Assembly: GCA_002482565.1 (NCBI GenBank)
Contig: DLGG01000165.1
Location: 1-13,966 of the forward strand
Length of the DNA stretch: 13,966 bases
From: Solidesulfovibrio magneticus
Lineage (GTDB): Bacteria > Desulfobacterota > Desulfovibrionia > Desulfovibrionales > Desulfovibrionaceae
Reading direction: 5' to 3'
The notes below the pieces were generated by a model, which was not told the origin of the DNA, did not search any database, and saw only the letters and a list, made by a program, of their open reading frames with translations. Numbering within the stretch: position 1 is the first letter of the stretch; each line of letters begins with the position of its first letter. A program made the position numbers and the translations under genes. This document shows, piece after piece, positions 5,220 through 12,883 of this stretch.

Positions 5220-7640
5220 ATGAAAAGCCTCAAGCATCGTTTTCTCGTCGGCCTGTCGGTCAGCATGGCCGCCCTGGGCATCTTTTTCGCCGTGCTGATC
5301 TCCATGAACCTGCGCGACCAGCTCGTCACCGACACCGAACACAAGGCTTCCCTGGTGCTGTCCCAGGTCGAGGCCGTGCAGGCCTACGTGCGCGAGGTGC
5401 TGCGGCCTTCCATGTACGACCTGCTGCCGCCCGACGCGTTTATCCTGGAAGCCATGTCCACCTCGTTCGTCACCCGCAAGGTCATGAGCGACCACAACGC
5501 CCTGGGCGACCAGTTCCGCTACCGCCGGGTGGCCGTGGGGGCGCGTAACCCCGATTACGAAGCCGACGCCTTCGAGCGCGGCGTCATGGAACGTTTCGCC
5601 GCCGATCCGGACGTGACGCGCATTGAGGAAATCACCCAGCGAAACGGCGAGGAAGTGTTCGTGGCCGCCCGGCCGGTGCGCTTCGAACCTTCCTGCCTGC
5701 GCTGCCACGGCGACCCGGCCGACGCGCCAAAGGCCCTGTTGGAGCGCTACGGCGACACGCGCGGGTTCTGGCGGCATTCCGGGGAACTCGTCGGCCTGGA
5801 CATGGTGACCATGCCCGTGGCCGGGGCGCTGGGGCAGATCAAGGGAACGACCATCAGCTTCCTGTCGCTTTTCGCCCTGGGGCTGGCCGCCTTCTATCTG
5901 ACGTTGCAGGTCTTTTTCGACCGGCTGGTGGTGGTCAACCTGCGCCGGGCAACCGACGTGCTGCGCCGGTATTTTCCCAAGGAAGCCGGCGAAGCCCCCA
6001 AGGCCGCCGCCCCGGCCGCCGTGGAAGACGAGATCGAGGAAATCTACGCCGGCATCGACGCCATGGCCTCGCGCCTCAAGGAAGCCCGGGAGAACATCGA
6101 GGACCACGCCCAGAACCTGGAGCGCAAGGTGGCCGACCGCACCCTGGAGCTGGCCCGGGAAGCCGACGAGCGCCGCTCGGACGTGTCGCTTTTCGTGGAG
6201 CTTTTAAGCATCCTCAACTTCTCCCAGACCCGCTCCGAACTCTTAAGCGCCGCCCTGGCCCGGGTGGCCGGCCGGTTTAGCGCGTCCGAGGCCGCCTATG
6301 AGTGCGAATTTTCCGGCGGCGGCTCGGTCACCTGGCCCGAGGGCGCGGCCGTACCTCCGCCGCCCGACAACTGGCGCGCCCTGCTGGCCGTCGGCGAACT
6401 GGTCCTGGCCGATCATGTCGCGCTTATTCCCGTGCGCACCACCGACGTCAGCCGGGGACTGTTGCGCCTGTATTTCCCCAAGGACGGCCCCGGTCCCGAT
6501 CCCCAGGCCGCGGAGCTCTACCGGGCCATCGGCCAGCAGCTCGGCATCGCGCTGGAAAACCTCGACGCCATCAATTCCCTGCTCGCCCAAAACTCCCTGC
6601 TCGCCTCCATCTTCGACGGCATCTCCGATCCCCTGGCCCTTATCGACAGCGCCTCGGGCATCATCCTGGCCAACGAACCGGCGAGAGAGCTGGCGAGGGC
6701 CCTGGAAGACCGCCCCGCCATGCCCGGCGAGACGCCGCGTCTGCCGGCCCGGCTGGTGGGCGATCCCATCCACGCCGCCGACGCCGGCCCGGACGCGCCC
6801 GTGGCCACCACCGTGGCCCTGGACGGCGGCCGGTCCTTTGCCGTGGCCCGCTATCCCCTGGCCTCGCCGTCGGGGCACTCCCGGCGCTTCGTGGTCTACG
6901 CCCGGGAAAACACCGCCGAACGGCGGATGCTCGAACAGCTGCGCCAGACCGAAAAGCTCGTGGCCGTGGGCAAGCTGGCCGCCGGGCTGGCCCATGAGAT
7001 CAACAATCCGCTGGGGGTCATCGCCTGCTACGCCGAACTGCTGCGCCAATCCCTGGTCGATCCCCAGGCCCTGGACGATCTGGCCGTCATCGAACGCCAC
7101 GCCGTCATGGCCAAGAAGGTGTTGCGCGATCTCCTCGACTTCGCCCGGCCCCGGCCGGCCAAGCCCGGCCCCTGCGATCTCGGGGCGCTGCTGTCCGGCT
7201 TGGCCCGCATCTTCGAGGTCCAGGCCCAGTCGCGCCATTCCACCCTCTGCCTGGACGTGCCCGAGGACATCCCCCTGGCCAAGGCCGACGCCGGCGCTTT
7301 GGAGCAGGTGCTCTCCAATCTGCTGTTAAACGCCCTGGACGCCGTGGAGCCGGGCCAGGGGCGCATCACCCTGGCCGCCGCCGCGTCCGTGGACGGCGAG
7401 CAGGTCAGCCTCACCGTGGCCGACAACGGCCCCGGCATCCCGGCCGTCGACCTGCCCCACATCTTCGATCCTTTTTTCACCACCAAGGAAGCCGGACGCG
7501 GCACGGGCCTGGGGCTGGCCGTGGCGTTTGGGCTCATGCGCGACATGGGCGGAACCATCGAAGCCCGAAACAACGGCGGCGCGGTCTTCACCCTGACCCT
7601 GCCCGCCTGCCACGGCCCCTGCCAGGAGGACGCTTCGTGA
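5220..7640 (+). CDS. Haem-c sensor histidine kinase (DUF3365 / GAF-like / PAS / HisKA / HATPase)
   Basis: An 806-aa membrane sensor kinase. TM1 is at about 8-28. A periplasmic DUF3365 (Tll0287-like) domain spans about 30-205 and carries one c-type haem motif, CLRCH (159-163). TM2 is at about 211-233. A HAMP-like and coiled-coil linker (about 235-320) precedes a GAF-like region (about 325-448) and a PAS-like region (about 455-563). The H-box LAAGLAHEINNPLG has phosphoacceptor His592. The ATPase domain shows the N-box SNLLLNALDA (699-708), DNGPGIP (735-741), FDPFFTTK (749-756) and GRGTGLGLA (759-767). Haem attachment implies sensing of redox state or a small ligand; the signal is not known. ATG at 5220 has AAGGAG seven bases upstream. 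Its stop overlaps the GTG start of the response regulator, its likely partner. There is no Cys before residue 159, so a Cys axial ligand is unavailable in this domain outside the haem motif. Confidence 0.92.
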   Translation: MKSLKHRFLVGLSVSMAALGIFFAVLISMNLRDQLVTDTEHKASLVLSQVEAVQAYVREVLRPSMYDLLPPDAFILEAMSTSFVTRKVMSDHNALGDQFRYRRVAVGARNPDYEADAFERGVMERFAADPDVTRIEEITQRNGEEVFVAARPVRFEPSCLRCHGDPADAPKALLERYGDTRGFWRHSGELVGLDMVTMPVAGALGQIKGTTISFLSLFALGLAAFYLTLQVFFDRLVVVNLRRATDVLRRYFPKEAGEAPKAAAPAAVEDEIEEIYAGIDAMASRLKEARENIEDHAQNLERKVADRTLELAREADERRSDVSLFVELLSILNFSQTRSELLSAALARVAGRFSASEAAYECEFSGGGSVTWPEGAAVPPPPDNWRALLAVGELVLADHVALIPVRTTDVSRGLLRLYFPKDGPGPDPQAAELYRAIGQQLGIALENLDAINSLLAQNSLLASIFDGISDPLALIDSASGIILANEPARELARALEDRPAMPGETPRLPARLVGDPIHAADAGPDAPVATTVALDGGRSFAVARYPLASPSGHSRRFVVYARENTAERRMLEQLRQTEKLVAVGKLAAGLAHEINNPLGVIACYAELLRQSLVDPQALDDLAVIERHAVMAKKVLRDLLDFARPRPAKPGPCDLGALLSGLARIFEVQAQSRHSTLCLDVPEDIPLAKADAGALEQVLSNLLLNALDAVEPGQGRITLAAAASVDGEQVSLTVADNGPGIPAVDLPHIFDPFFTTKEAGRGTGLGLAVAFGLMRDMGGTIEARNNGGAVFTLTLPACHGPCQEDAS

Positions 7641-9046
7641 ACGACACTCCCCGCGTGCTCATCGTTGACGACCAGCCCGACTTCGCCAAGGGACTGGTGC
7701 GGCTGCTTACTCCCAAGCTCCCCAAGGCCACCCTGTCCTACGTGCTCTCGGCCGAGGCCGCCCTGGACGATCTGGTCGGCGCGCCCTGCGACGTCATGGT
7801 CACGGACCTGCGGATGCCCGGGCTTTCCGGCCTGGAGCTGTTGCCCCGCGCCCTGGCCCTACAACCGTCCCTGGGCGTGGTGCTCTTGACGGCCCACGGG
7901 GACATCGATTCGGCCGTGCTGGCGCTCAAGGCCGGGGCTTACGACTTCCTCACCAAGCCGGTGGATTCCGACCATCTGGCCCGGGTCATCGCCAAGGGGT
8001 TGGAGCGGGCGGAACTTTTGCGCGAAAACCGCCGGCTCCGGGCCGCCGTGGCCGCCTGCGGCGCGCAGGCCGGGATGCTTGGGGAATCGGCGGCCATGCG
8101 CCAGGTGAAGCAGACCATCGCGGCGGTGGCCGCCTCGGACTACACCGTGCTCATCCGGGGCGAGTCCGGCACGGGCAAGGAGCTGGCCGCCCGGGCCGTC
8201 CACGCCCTGTCGCGCCGGGCCGGCGGACCGTTTCTCTCGGTCAACTGCCCGGCCATCCCGGACCAGATCCTGGAAAGCGAACTCTTCGGCCACGTGCGCG
8301 GAGCCTTCACCGGAGCCGAGCGCGACCGGCGCGGGCTTTTCGTGGCCGCCAGCGGGGGCATCCTCGTTCTGGATGAAATCGGCGACATCCCCATGAGCGT
8401 GCAGACCAAGCTCTTGCGCGTGCTCCAGGAACGCGAGGTGCGCCCGGTGGGGTCCAGCAAGTCCGTCCCGGTGGACGTGCGCATCCTGGCCTCCACCAAC
8501 CAGGACCTGGAAGCCAAGATCGCGGACAAGACCTTTCGCGAAGACCTGTACTACCGCCTAAACGTCCTGACCGTGCGCCTGCCGCCCCTACGCGAGCGGC
8601 GCGACGACATCGCGCTTTTGGCCACGGCCTTTCTGGAGCGGGCCTGCCGGGAAATGGGCATCGGCGACAAGGAGTTCTCCCCCGAGGCCTTGGCCGCCCT
8701 GGCCGGGCGCGACTGGCCGGGCAATGTCCGGGAGCTGTTCAATTTCGTGCGGCGCCTCACGGTGTTCTCGCCCGGCGACGTCATCAGCGCCGCAGCCGTC
8801 ACCGACGCCGACCCGGGCATGGGCGAGCAGCCTCCGGCCGAGGGCCTGGCCGAGAGCGTCGCGGCCGGGCCTTACCTTGAAGCCAAGGCGCAAGTGGTGG
8901 ACGCGTTTACGCGGCGTTACGTCGAGCGGCTGCTCAAGCAGACGCGCGGCAATGTCTCGGAAGCGGCCCGGGTGTCGGGCCTGGAGCGGGTGTCGCTGCA
9001 GAAGATTCTCAAGCGCCTGGGCATCGCGGCCGACAATTTTCGTTAA
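7637..9046 (+). CDS. Sigma-54-dependent response regulator, NtrC family
   Basis: A 469-aa transcription activator in three parts. The receiver (about 5-120) has Asp11/Asp12, phospho-acceptor Asp57 (VTDLRMPG), Thr85 and Lys107. The AAA+ domain (about 147-378) has Walker A GESGTGKE (175-182), the sigma-54 contact loop GAFTGA (222-227), Walker B GGILVLDEIGD (240-250) and the DWPGNVREL segment (359-367). A C-terminal Fis-type helix-turn-helix spans about 433-462 (RGNVSEAARVSGLERVSLQK). Phosphorylation by the upstream haem kinase should license ATP-driven opening of sigma-54 promoters. The GTG at 7637 overlaps the kinase stop as GTGA and is preceded by AGGAGGA, so translation is coupled. A likely target is the -24/-12 promoter of the divergent usp operon; that link is inference. 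Confidence 0.96.
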   Translation: MNDTPRVLIVDDQPDFAKGLVRLLTPKLPKATLSYVLSAEAALDDLVGAPCDVMVTDLRMPGLSGLELLPRALALQPSLGVVLLTAHGDIDSAVLALKAGAYDFLTKPVDSDHLARVIAKGLERAELLRENRRLRAAVAACGAQAGMLGESAAMRQVKQTIAAVAASDYTVLIRGESGTGKELAARAVHALSRRAGGPFLSVNCPAIPDQILESELFGHVRGAFTGAERDRRGLFVAASGGILVLDEIGDIPMSVQTKLLRVLQEREVRPVGSSKSVPVDVRILASTNQDLEAKIADKTFREDLYYRLNVLTVRLPPLRERRDDIALLATAFLERACREMGIGDKEFSPEALAALAGRDWPGNVRELFNFVRRLTVFSPGDVISAAAVTDADPGMGEQPPAEGLAESVAAGPYLEAKAQVVDAFTRRYVERLLKQTRGNVSEAARVSGLERVSLQKILKRLGIAADNFR

Positions 9047-9061
9047 TGCCAAGTGGGGTTT

Positions 9062-9084
9062 CCAAAGGGGCTCAGCCCCTTTGG
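9062..9084. terminator. Hairpin between convergent genes (probable bidirectional terminator)
   Basis: CCAAAGGGGC (9062-9071) and GCCCCTTTGG (9075-9084) form a perfect 10-bp stem with a 3-base loop, 16 bases past the response-regulator stop. Neither strand has a clear U-run after it. A pyrimidine-rich stretch (about 9098-9134) follows on the plus strand. Confidence 0.6.
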
Positions 9085-9133
9085 CCGCCGGAGGCACTCT
9101 TCCTCTTCTCTCCTATTCTCTCCCCTTCTCCCC

Positions 9134-9745
9134 CTACTGCCGCGCAGCCGCCGTCAGCAGGCCCGCGCCGACCATGACGCCGCCGCCAGTGACCTTGAGG
9201 CGGCGCATGAAGCGCGGGTTCTGGATGCGGCTGCCGGCCGTGCCGGCGAGGTAGCTAAAAAGGCTCACGTTTATGGCCGAGAGCAGGCAGAAGGTCGCGC
9301 CCAAAAGCAGCAGTTGCGGGCCGGCCGGGGCGTCGTGGCTGATAAACTGGGGCAGGAAGGCGACGAAAAAGAGAATGGGCTTGGGATTGACCGAGGTGAC
9401 GGCCAGGGCGTGGAGGAATTTCTTGCGGCTGCTGACGATATTGAGCTTGGGCGTGGCCGTGGCCCCGGAGCGGATCATGCCGACGCCGAGGTAGATGAGG
9501 TAGAGCGCGCCGCAATATTTGAGGATGGTAAACGCCTGGGCCGAGGCGGCCAGCACCGCGCCGAGGCCGGCCACGGAGCAGGTGAGCGCCACGGCGTCGC
9601 CGAGCACCACGCCGGCCACCAGCGGCCAGTTCTTGCGGCGGCCTTCGGCCAGGCCGTAGCCCACGACCATAAGGACGGTGGGACCGGGGATGACGAGCAG
9701 CACCGAGGCGGCGGCGATGAAGGCGAGGTATAGCGGCCAAGTCAT
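9134..9745 (-). CDS. LysE/RhtB-family amino-acid exporter
   Basis: A 203-aa inner-membrane protein with about six hydrophobic segments, the normal size for the family. The signature is near the N-terminus: VIPGPTVLMVVGYGLAEGRR (18-37), with the conserved PGP. A second typical stretch is KFLHALAVTSVNPKPILFFVAFLP (109-132), with the conserved NPK. Members export basic or neutral amino acids or related metabolites; the substrate cannot be read from sequence. ATG at 9745 follows AAAGGAG by seven bases. It lies 23 bases downstream of the radical SAM gene on the same strand, so the two may be co-transcribed. It converges with the two-component operon. Confidence 0.92.
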   Translation of the reverse strand: MTWPLYLAFIAAASVLLVIPGPTVLMVVGYGLAEGRRKNWPLVAGVVLGDAVALTCSVAGLGAVLAASAQAFTILKYCGALYLIYLGVGMIRSGATATPKLNIVSSRKKFLHALAVTSVNPKPILFFVAFLPQFISHDAPAGPQLLLLGATFCLLSAINVSLFSYLAGTAGSRIQNPRFMRRLKVTGGGVMVGAGLLTAAARQ

Positions 9746-9768
9746 GGCGGACTCCTTTTGCCGCCTTT

Positions 9769-11430
9769 TTACGCGTCTCCCAGGGCGTCGTAAACACCGC
9801 AACGTTTGCAGCCGCCGCAGCCGGCCGGCGGGCATTTGGCCGTGGGCGCGGCTTGCTGGTAGCGCTGCCGTTCGCGCCAGAGGTAGTCGCGGGAGACGCC
9901 GTTGTCGATGAAATCCCAGGGAAAGACCTCGGCTTCGCCACGCTCCCGGTCGAGGAAGGCGGCCGGGTCGCCGTCCCAGCGCCTGAGCGCCCGGCGGAAG
10001 CTGCCGGCTTCGACGGCGGCGACGATGAGCGGAAAAAGCGTCTGGTCGCCCCGGGCCAGCAGCCCCTGGAGCCGGGCCTGGGACGGGGTTTCGGTTTCCA
10101 CCCGAAAACCCTTGAGGCCTTTGACGGCGGCCCGCACCCGGGCATAGCCGGCCTCGATGGCCGCCTCGGAAGCCATGGGGGCCCACTGCATGGGGGTGAA
10201 GGGCTTGGGCACCAGCGGGTTCACCGACAAGGTGGCATGGGCCACGCCGCGCTTGCCCACGCCAATGGAGGCGGCGGCGGCCACTTTGTCGAGCAGCGGA
10301 CGCAGGGCGTCGTAGTCGGCTTCGGTCTCGCCGGGCCAGCCGATGATCAGATAAAATTTGAGGTGGTTGACGCCGTGCTTGCCGGCCAGGGCCACGGCAT
10401 GGAGCAACGCTTCCTCGGAGAGCTGCTTGTTGGCGGCGGCGCGAAGGCGCGGGCTTGGGGCTTCCAGGGCCAGGGTCAGGGTGCGCAGCCCGGCGGCGCG
10501 CAGGATGGTGAGCAGCTCGGGAGTGAGGCCGTCGGCCCGCACCGAGGACAGGGAAAACTTCGTGCCGCGCTCCCGAAGCCAGGTCAGAAACGGGATGAGT
10601 TCGGGCCAGTCGGTCAGCGCCGTGCCGACCAGGCCGATCTTTCGCGGCGAGACGGTCTCGATAAGCGCTTGCAGGTCGGCCAGACGCGACTGGCGCGGCG
10701 GACGGTAGACGTAGCCGGCGGCGCAGAAACGGCAACCGTAGGGGCAGCCGCGATTGATCTCGACCAAGAACATGTCGCGAAATTCGGCGTGGCCCGACAC
10801 GAAGCAGGAATGGGCCGGGGCAGACAGGAGCGTGGGCGCGCCGTCGGCCAGGGCCGTGGCCCGGACGACGGGGCCGGTGGCGCGGCCGGGCAGGTAGACG
10901 CCGGGGAGGCCGGCCACGGCGTCCAAACAGGCGGCCTTGTCGCCGCCGGCCAGAGCCACGCGGGCCATGGCGGCGCAGACCTCGGCCAGCCCGGCCTCGG
11001 CCTCGCCCACGAAGAGCAGATCCAGGGCCGGCAGAAACGGCGCGGGGTTGAGAAAGGCCAACGGGCCGCCGGCCATGACGATGGGAAATTCGGGTCGCTC
11101 ATCCCGACGAAGGGGGATTTCGGCGGCCACAAGGGCTTTGGCCGCGTCGAGGTATTCCTCTTCGTAGCACAGGGAAAAGGCGATGACTGGAAAATCGGCC
11201 AGGGCGCGGCCGGAATCCTCGGCCCGGGGCGGACTGGCGGCGCGGGTGAAGACGCGCTCCACGGCCAGGGCGGGATCGTCGGCCAGAAGCCGCCAGGCGG
11301 CCTGCCAGCCCAGGGCCGAAAGGGCCATGGCGGCGTCGCCGGGAACGGCCAGGGCCACGGGCAGCCGTCCGCCCCATTCGGGCGCGGCAGGCCTGTCCAG
11401 GCCGAAATAGACCTTGGTGGATTCGTTCAA
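9769..11430 (-). CDS. Radical SAM protein with B12-binding-like N-terminus (TIGR03960-like)
   Basis: A 553-aa protein. The N-terminal Rossmann-like region (about 20-190) includes MAGGPLAFLNPAPF (119-132) and a following FVGEAE, as in TIGR03960-type proteins; no B12-ligand DxHxxG was seen. The radical SAM core (about 220-430) has CPYGCRFC with cluster cysteines 229, 233 and 236, and later a GWPGET stretch. The C-terminus carries DNGV and a cysteine cluster Cys533, 538, 541 and 544, which could bind a second metal or Fe-S centre. The DUF2344 partner domain, often fused or adjacent in this family, is not in this protein or in the window. The likely start is TTG at 11430, with GGAGG 12 bases upstream; no ATG or GTG fits better. 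Substrate unknown. It sits between ftsZ and the LysE gene on the same strand. Confidence 0.9.
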   Translation of the reverse strand: MNESTKVYFGLDRPAAPEWGGRLPVALAVPGDAAMALSALGWQAAWRLLADDPALAVERVFTRAASPPRAEDSGRALADFPVIAFSLCYEEEYLDAAKALVAAEIPLRRDERPEFPIVMAGGPLAFLNPAPFLPALDLLFVGEAEAGLAEVCAAMARVALAGGDKAACLDAVAGLPGVYLPGRATGPVVRATALADGAPTLLSAPAHSCFVSGHAEFRDMFLVEINRGCPYGCRFCAAGYVYRPPRQSRLADLQALIETVSPRKIGLVGTALTDWPELIPFLTWLRERGTKFSLSSVRADGLTPELLTILRAAGLRTLTLALEAPSPRLRAAANKQLSEEALLHAVALAGKHGVNHLKFYLIIGWPGETEADYDALRPLLDKVAAAASIGVGKRGVAHATLSVNPLVPKPFTPMQWAPMASEAAIEAGYARVRAAVKGLKGFRVETETPSQARLQGLLARGDQTLFPLIVAAVEAGSFRRALRRWDGDPAAFLDRERGEAEVFPWDFIDNGVSRDYLWRERQRYQQAAPTAKCPPAGCGGCKRCGVYDALGDA

Positions 11431-11450
11431 GAGGTGTCCCGGCCTCCGTT

Positions 11451-11484
11451 AAAGGGGGCCGGGGGGAGCGCTGGCTCCCCCCGG
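11451..11484 (-). terminator. Strong GC hairpin after ftsZ
   Basis: CCGGGGGGAGC (11459-11469) and GCTCCCCCCGG (11474-11484) form a perfect 11-bp stem with a 4-base loop. On the minus strand it is followed by CCCCCTTT, only a short U-run. It lies between ftsZ and the ribosome site of the radical SAM gene and probably causes at least partial termination. Confidence 0.65.
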
Positions 11485-11512
11485 CAGGGAGATCGGGGGA
11501 GAAGCGGGGAGG

Positions 11513-12826
11513 CTAGTCCGCCTGCATCCGGATGAAGGAGGGAATTTCGAACTCCTCCTCATCGAAGATGAATTCTTCCTCGCCCACGGGCTGGGTCTTG
11601 ATCGGCGGCTGGGACAGGGCCGCTTCGGGGCCGCCTTTCTTGGTGCCTTTGCGCAGGTAGGCGGGGATGTTGTAGTCGTTGCCCTGGCTGTTGAGCACCC
11701 GCATGCTGCGCGGGCTTTGCACGCCGCCGGAGGAGCCGCCGTGGTGGTGATGGGCGGCGGCCGGCGCGGCGGCCGGGGCCATGGCCTTCTGGCGGGCCAG
11801 GGAGGTGATGACCTCCATGGGCTTTTGCTCGACCACGGCCTTTTGCTGCACCGGCATGCCGCGCTGGGAGGCGGACTCGATGCCGGTGGCGATGACGGTG
11901 ATGCGCATCTCGTCGGTGGCGTCGGGGTCGAAGACCGTGCCGAAGAACACCTTGGCGTCTTCGTGGACGGCCTCGGTGATGGTGGAGGCGGCTTCGTCCA
12001 CTTCCTCGATGGTGAGGTCCGGGCCGCAGGTGATGTTCATGAGCACGCCCTTGGCGCCGTCGATGGTGACGTCTTCCAAAAGCGGGCTGGTGATGGCCTT
12101 AAGCGCCGCCTCGCGGGCGCGGGATTCGCCGCGCGCGGTGCCAAAGCCCATCATGGCCAGTCCCATCTCGCTCATGACGGCCTTGACGTCGGCAAAGTCG
12201 AGGTTGATCAGGCCCGGCACCATGATGAGGTCGGAAATGCCCTTGACGGCATAATAGAGGACCTCGTCGGCCTTTTTGAGCATCTCGATGAAGGTGGCCT
12301 TCTTGGAGGCCAGGGACAGCAGGCGGTCGTTGGGGATGGTGATGATGGAGTCCACCACGTCCCGCAGGGCCTGCACGCCCTTCTCGGCCGAAAGCAGACG
12401 TTTTTTGCCTTCGAAATAAAAGGGTTTGGTGACCACGGCCACGGTGAGCGCGCCGGCTTCCTTGGCCACCTGGGCGACCACGGGAGCGGCGCCGGTGCCG
12501 GTGCCGCCGCCCATGCCGGCGGTGACGAAGACCATGTCGCAATCGCCGATGGCGGCGCGGATGGCGTCGATGCTCTCCAGGGCGGCGTCGCGGCCGACGT
12601 CGGGATTGGCCCCGGCCCCGAGGCCCTTGGTGAGCTTGTCGCCGAGCTGGATGCGGTATTCGGCCTGGGAGCGTTGCAAGGCCTGAATATCGGTGTTGGC
12701 GGTGATAAAGGTCACCCCGGACATTGACGAGGTGATCATGTTTTCCACGGCGTTGCCGCCGCCGCCGCCGCATCCGACCACCTTGATGCGGGCGTTCGAG
12801 CCCTGATCGAGTTCCAAGTATTCCAT
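11513..12826 (-). CDS. ftsZ: Cell division protein FtsZ
   Basis: A 437-aa tubulin-like GTPase that polymerises into the division ring. N-terminal nucleotide residues are in VVGCGGGGGNAVENM (16-30). The tubulin signature GMGGGTGTGAAP is at 104-115, and the T7 synergy loop NLDFADVK at 208-215. The globular core ends near 318. A long variable linker (about 320-425) includes an Ala-rich part and four consecutive histidines (359-362). The C-terminal conserved peptide that binds FtsA is EFEIPSFIRMQAD (425-437). A second, similar sequence, DYNIPAYLRKG (384-394), lies inside the linker. The ATG at 12826 has AGGGGG five bases upstream. It follows ftsA by 57 bases, the usual order at the end of a dcw cluster. 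Confidence 0.98.
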   Translation of the reverse strand: MEYLELDQGSNARIKVVGCGGGGGNAVENMITSSMSGVTFITANTDIQALQRSQAEYRIQLGDKLTKGLGAGANPDVGRDAALESIDAIRAAIGDCDMVFVTAGMGGGTGTGAAPVVAQVAKEAGALTVAVVTKPFYFEGKKRLLSAEKGVQALRDVVDSIITIPNDRLLSLASKKATFIEMLKKADEVLYYAVKGISDLIMVPGLINLDFADVKAVMSEMGLAMMGFGTARGESRAREAALKAITSPLLEDVTIDGAKGVLMNITCGPDLTIEEVDEAASTITEAVHEDAKVFFGTVFDPDATDEMRITVIATGIESASQRGMPVQQKAVVEQKPMEVITSLARQKAMAPAAAPAAAHHHHGGSSGGVQSPRSMRVLNSQGNDYNIPAYLRKGTKKGGPEAALSQPPIKTQPVGEEEFIFDEEEFEIPSFIRMQAD

Positions 12827-12883
12827 CTGTTCCCCCTAGCGAACTCCCTGTTTTCCCCCAACAAACAACAACTTACGCGGACG

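Noticed and set aside
9746..10735. Upstream in-frame extension of the LysE gene to a 533-residue frame
   Set aside because: The added part is out of frame with, and fully overlapped by, the radical SAM gene; ATG at 9745 has a good ribosome site.
9853..11535. Plus-strand open frame (560 codons) opposite the radical SAM gene
   Set aside because: Low-complexity Gly/His/Gln translation; shadow of a clear radical SAM gene.
11738..11758. HHHH as an engineered purification tag or vector contamination
   Set aside because: It is internal to the FtsZ linker in an intact chromosomal context, and the native C-terminal peptide follows.
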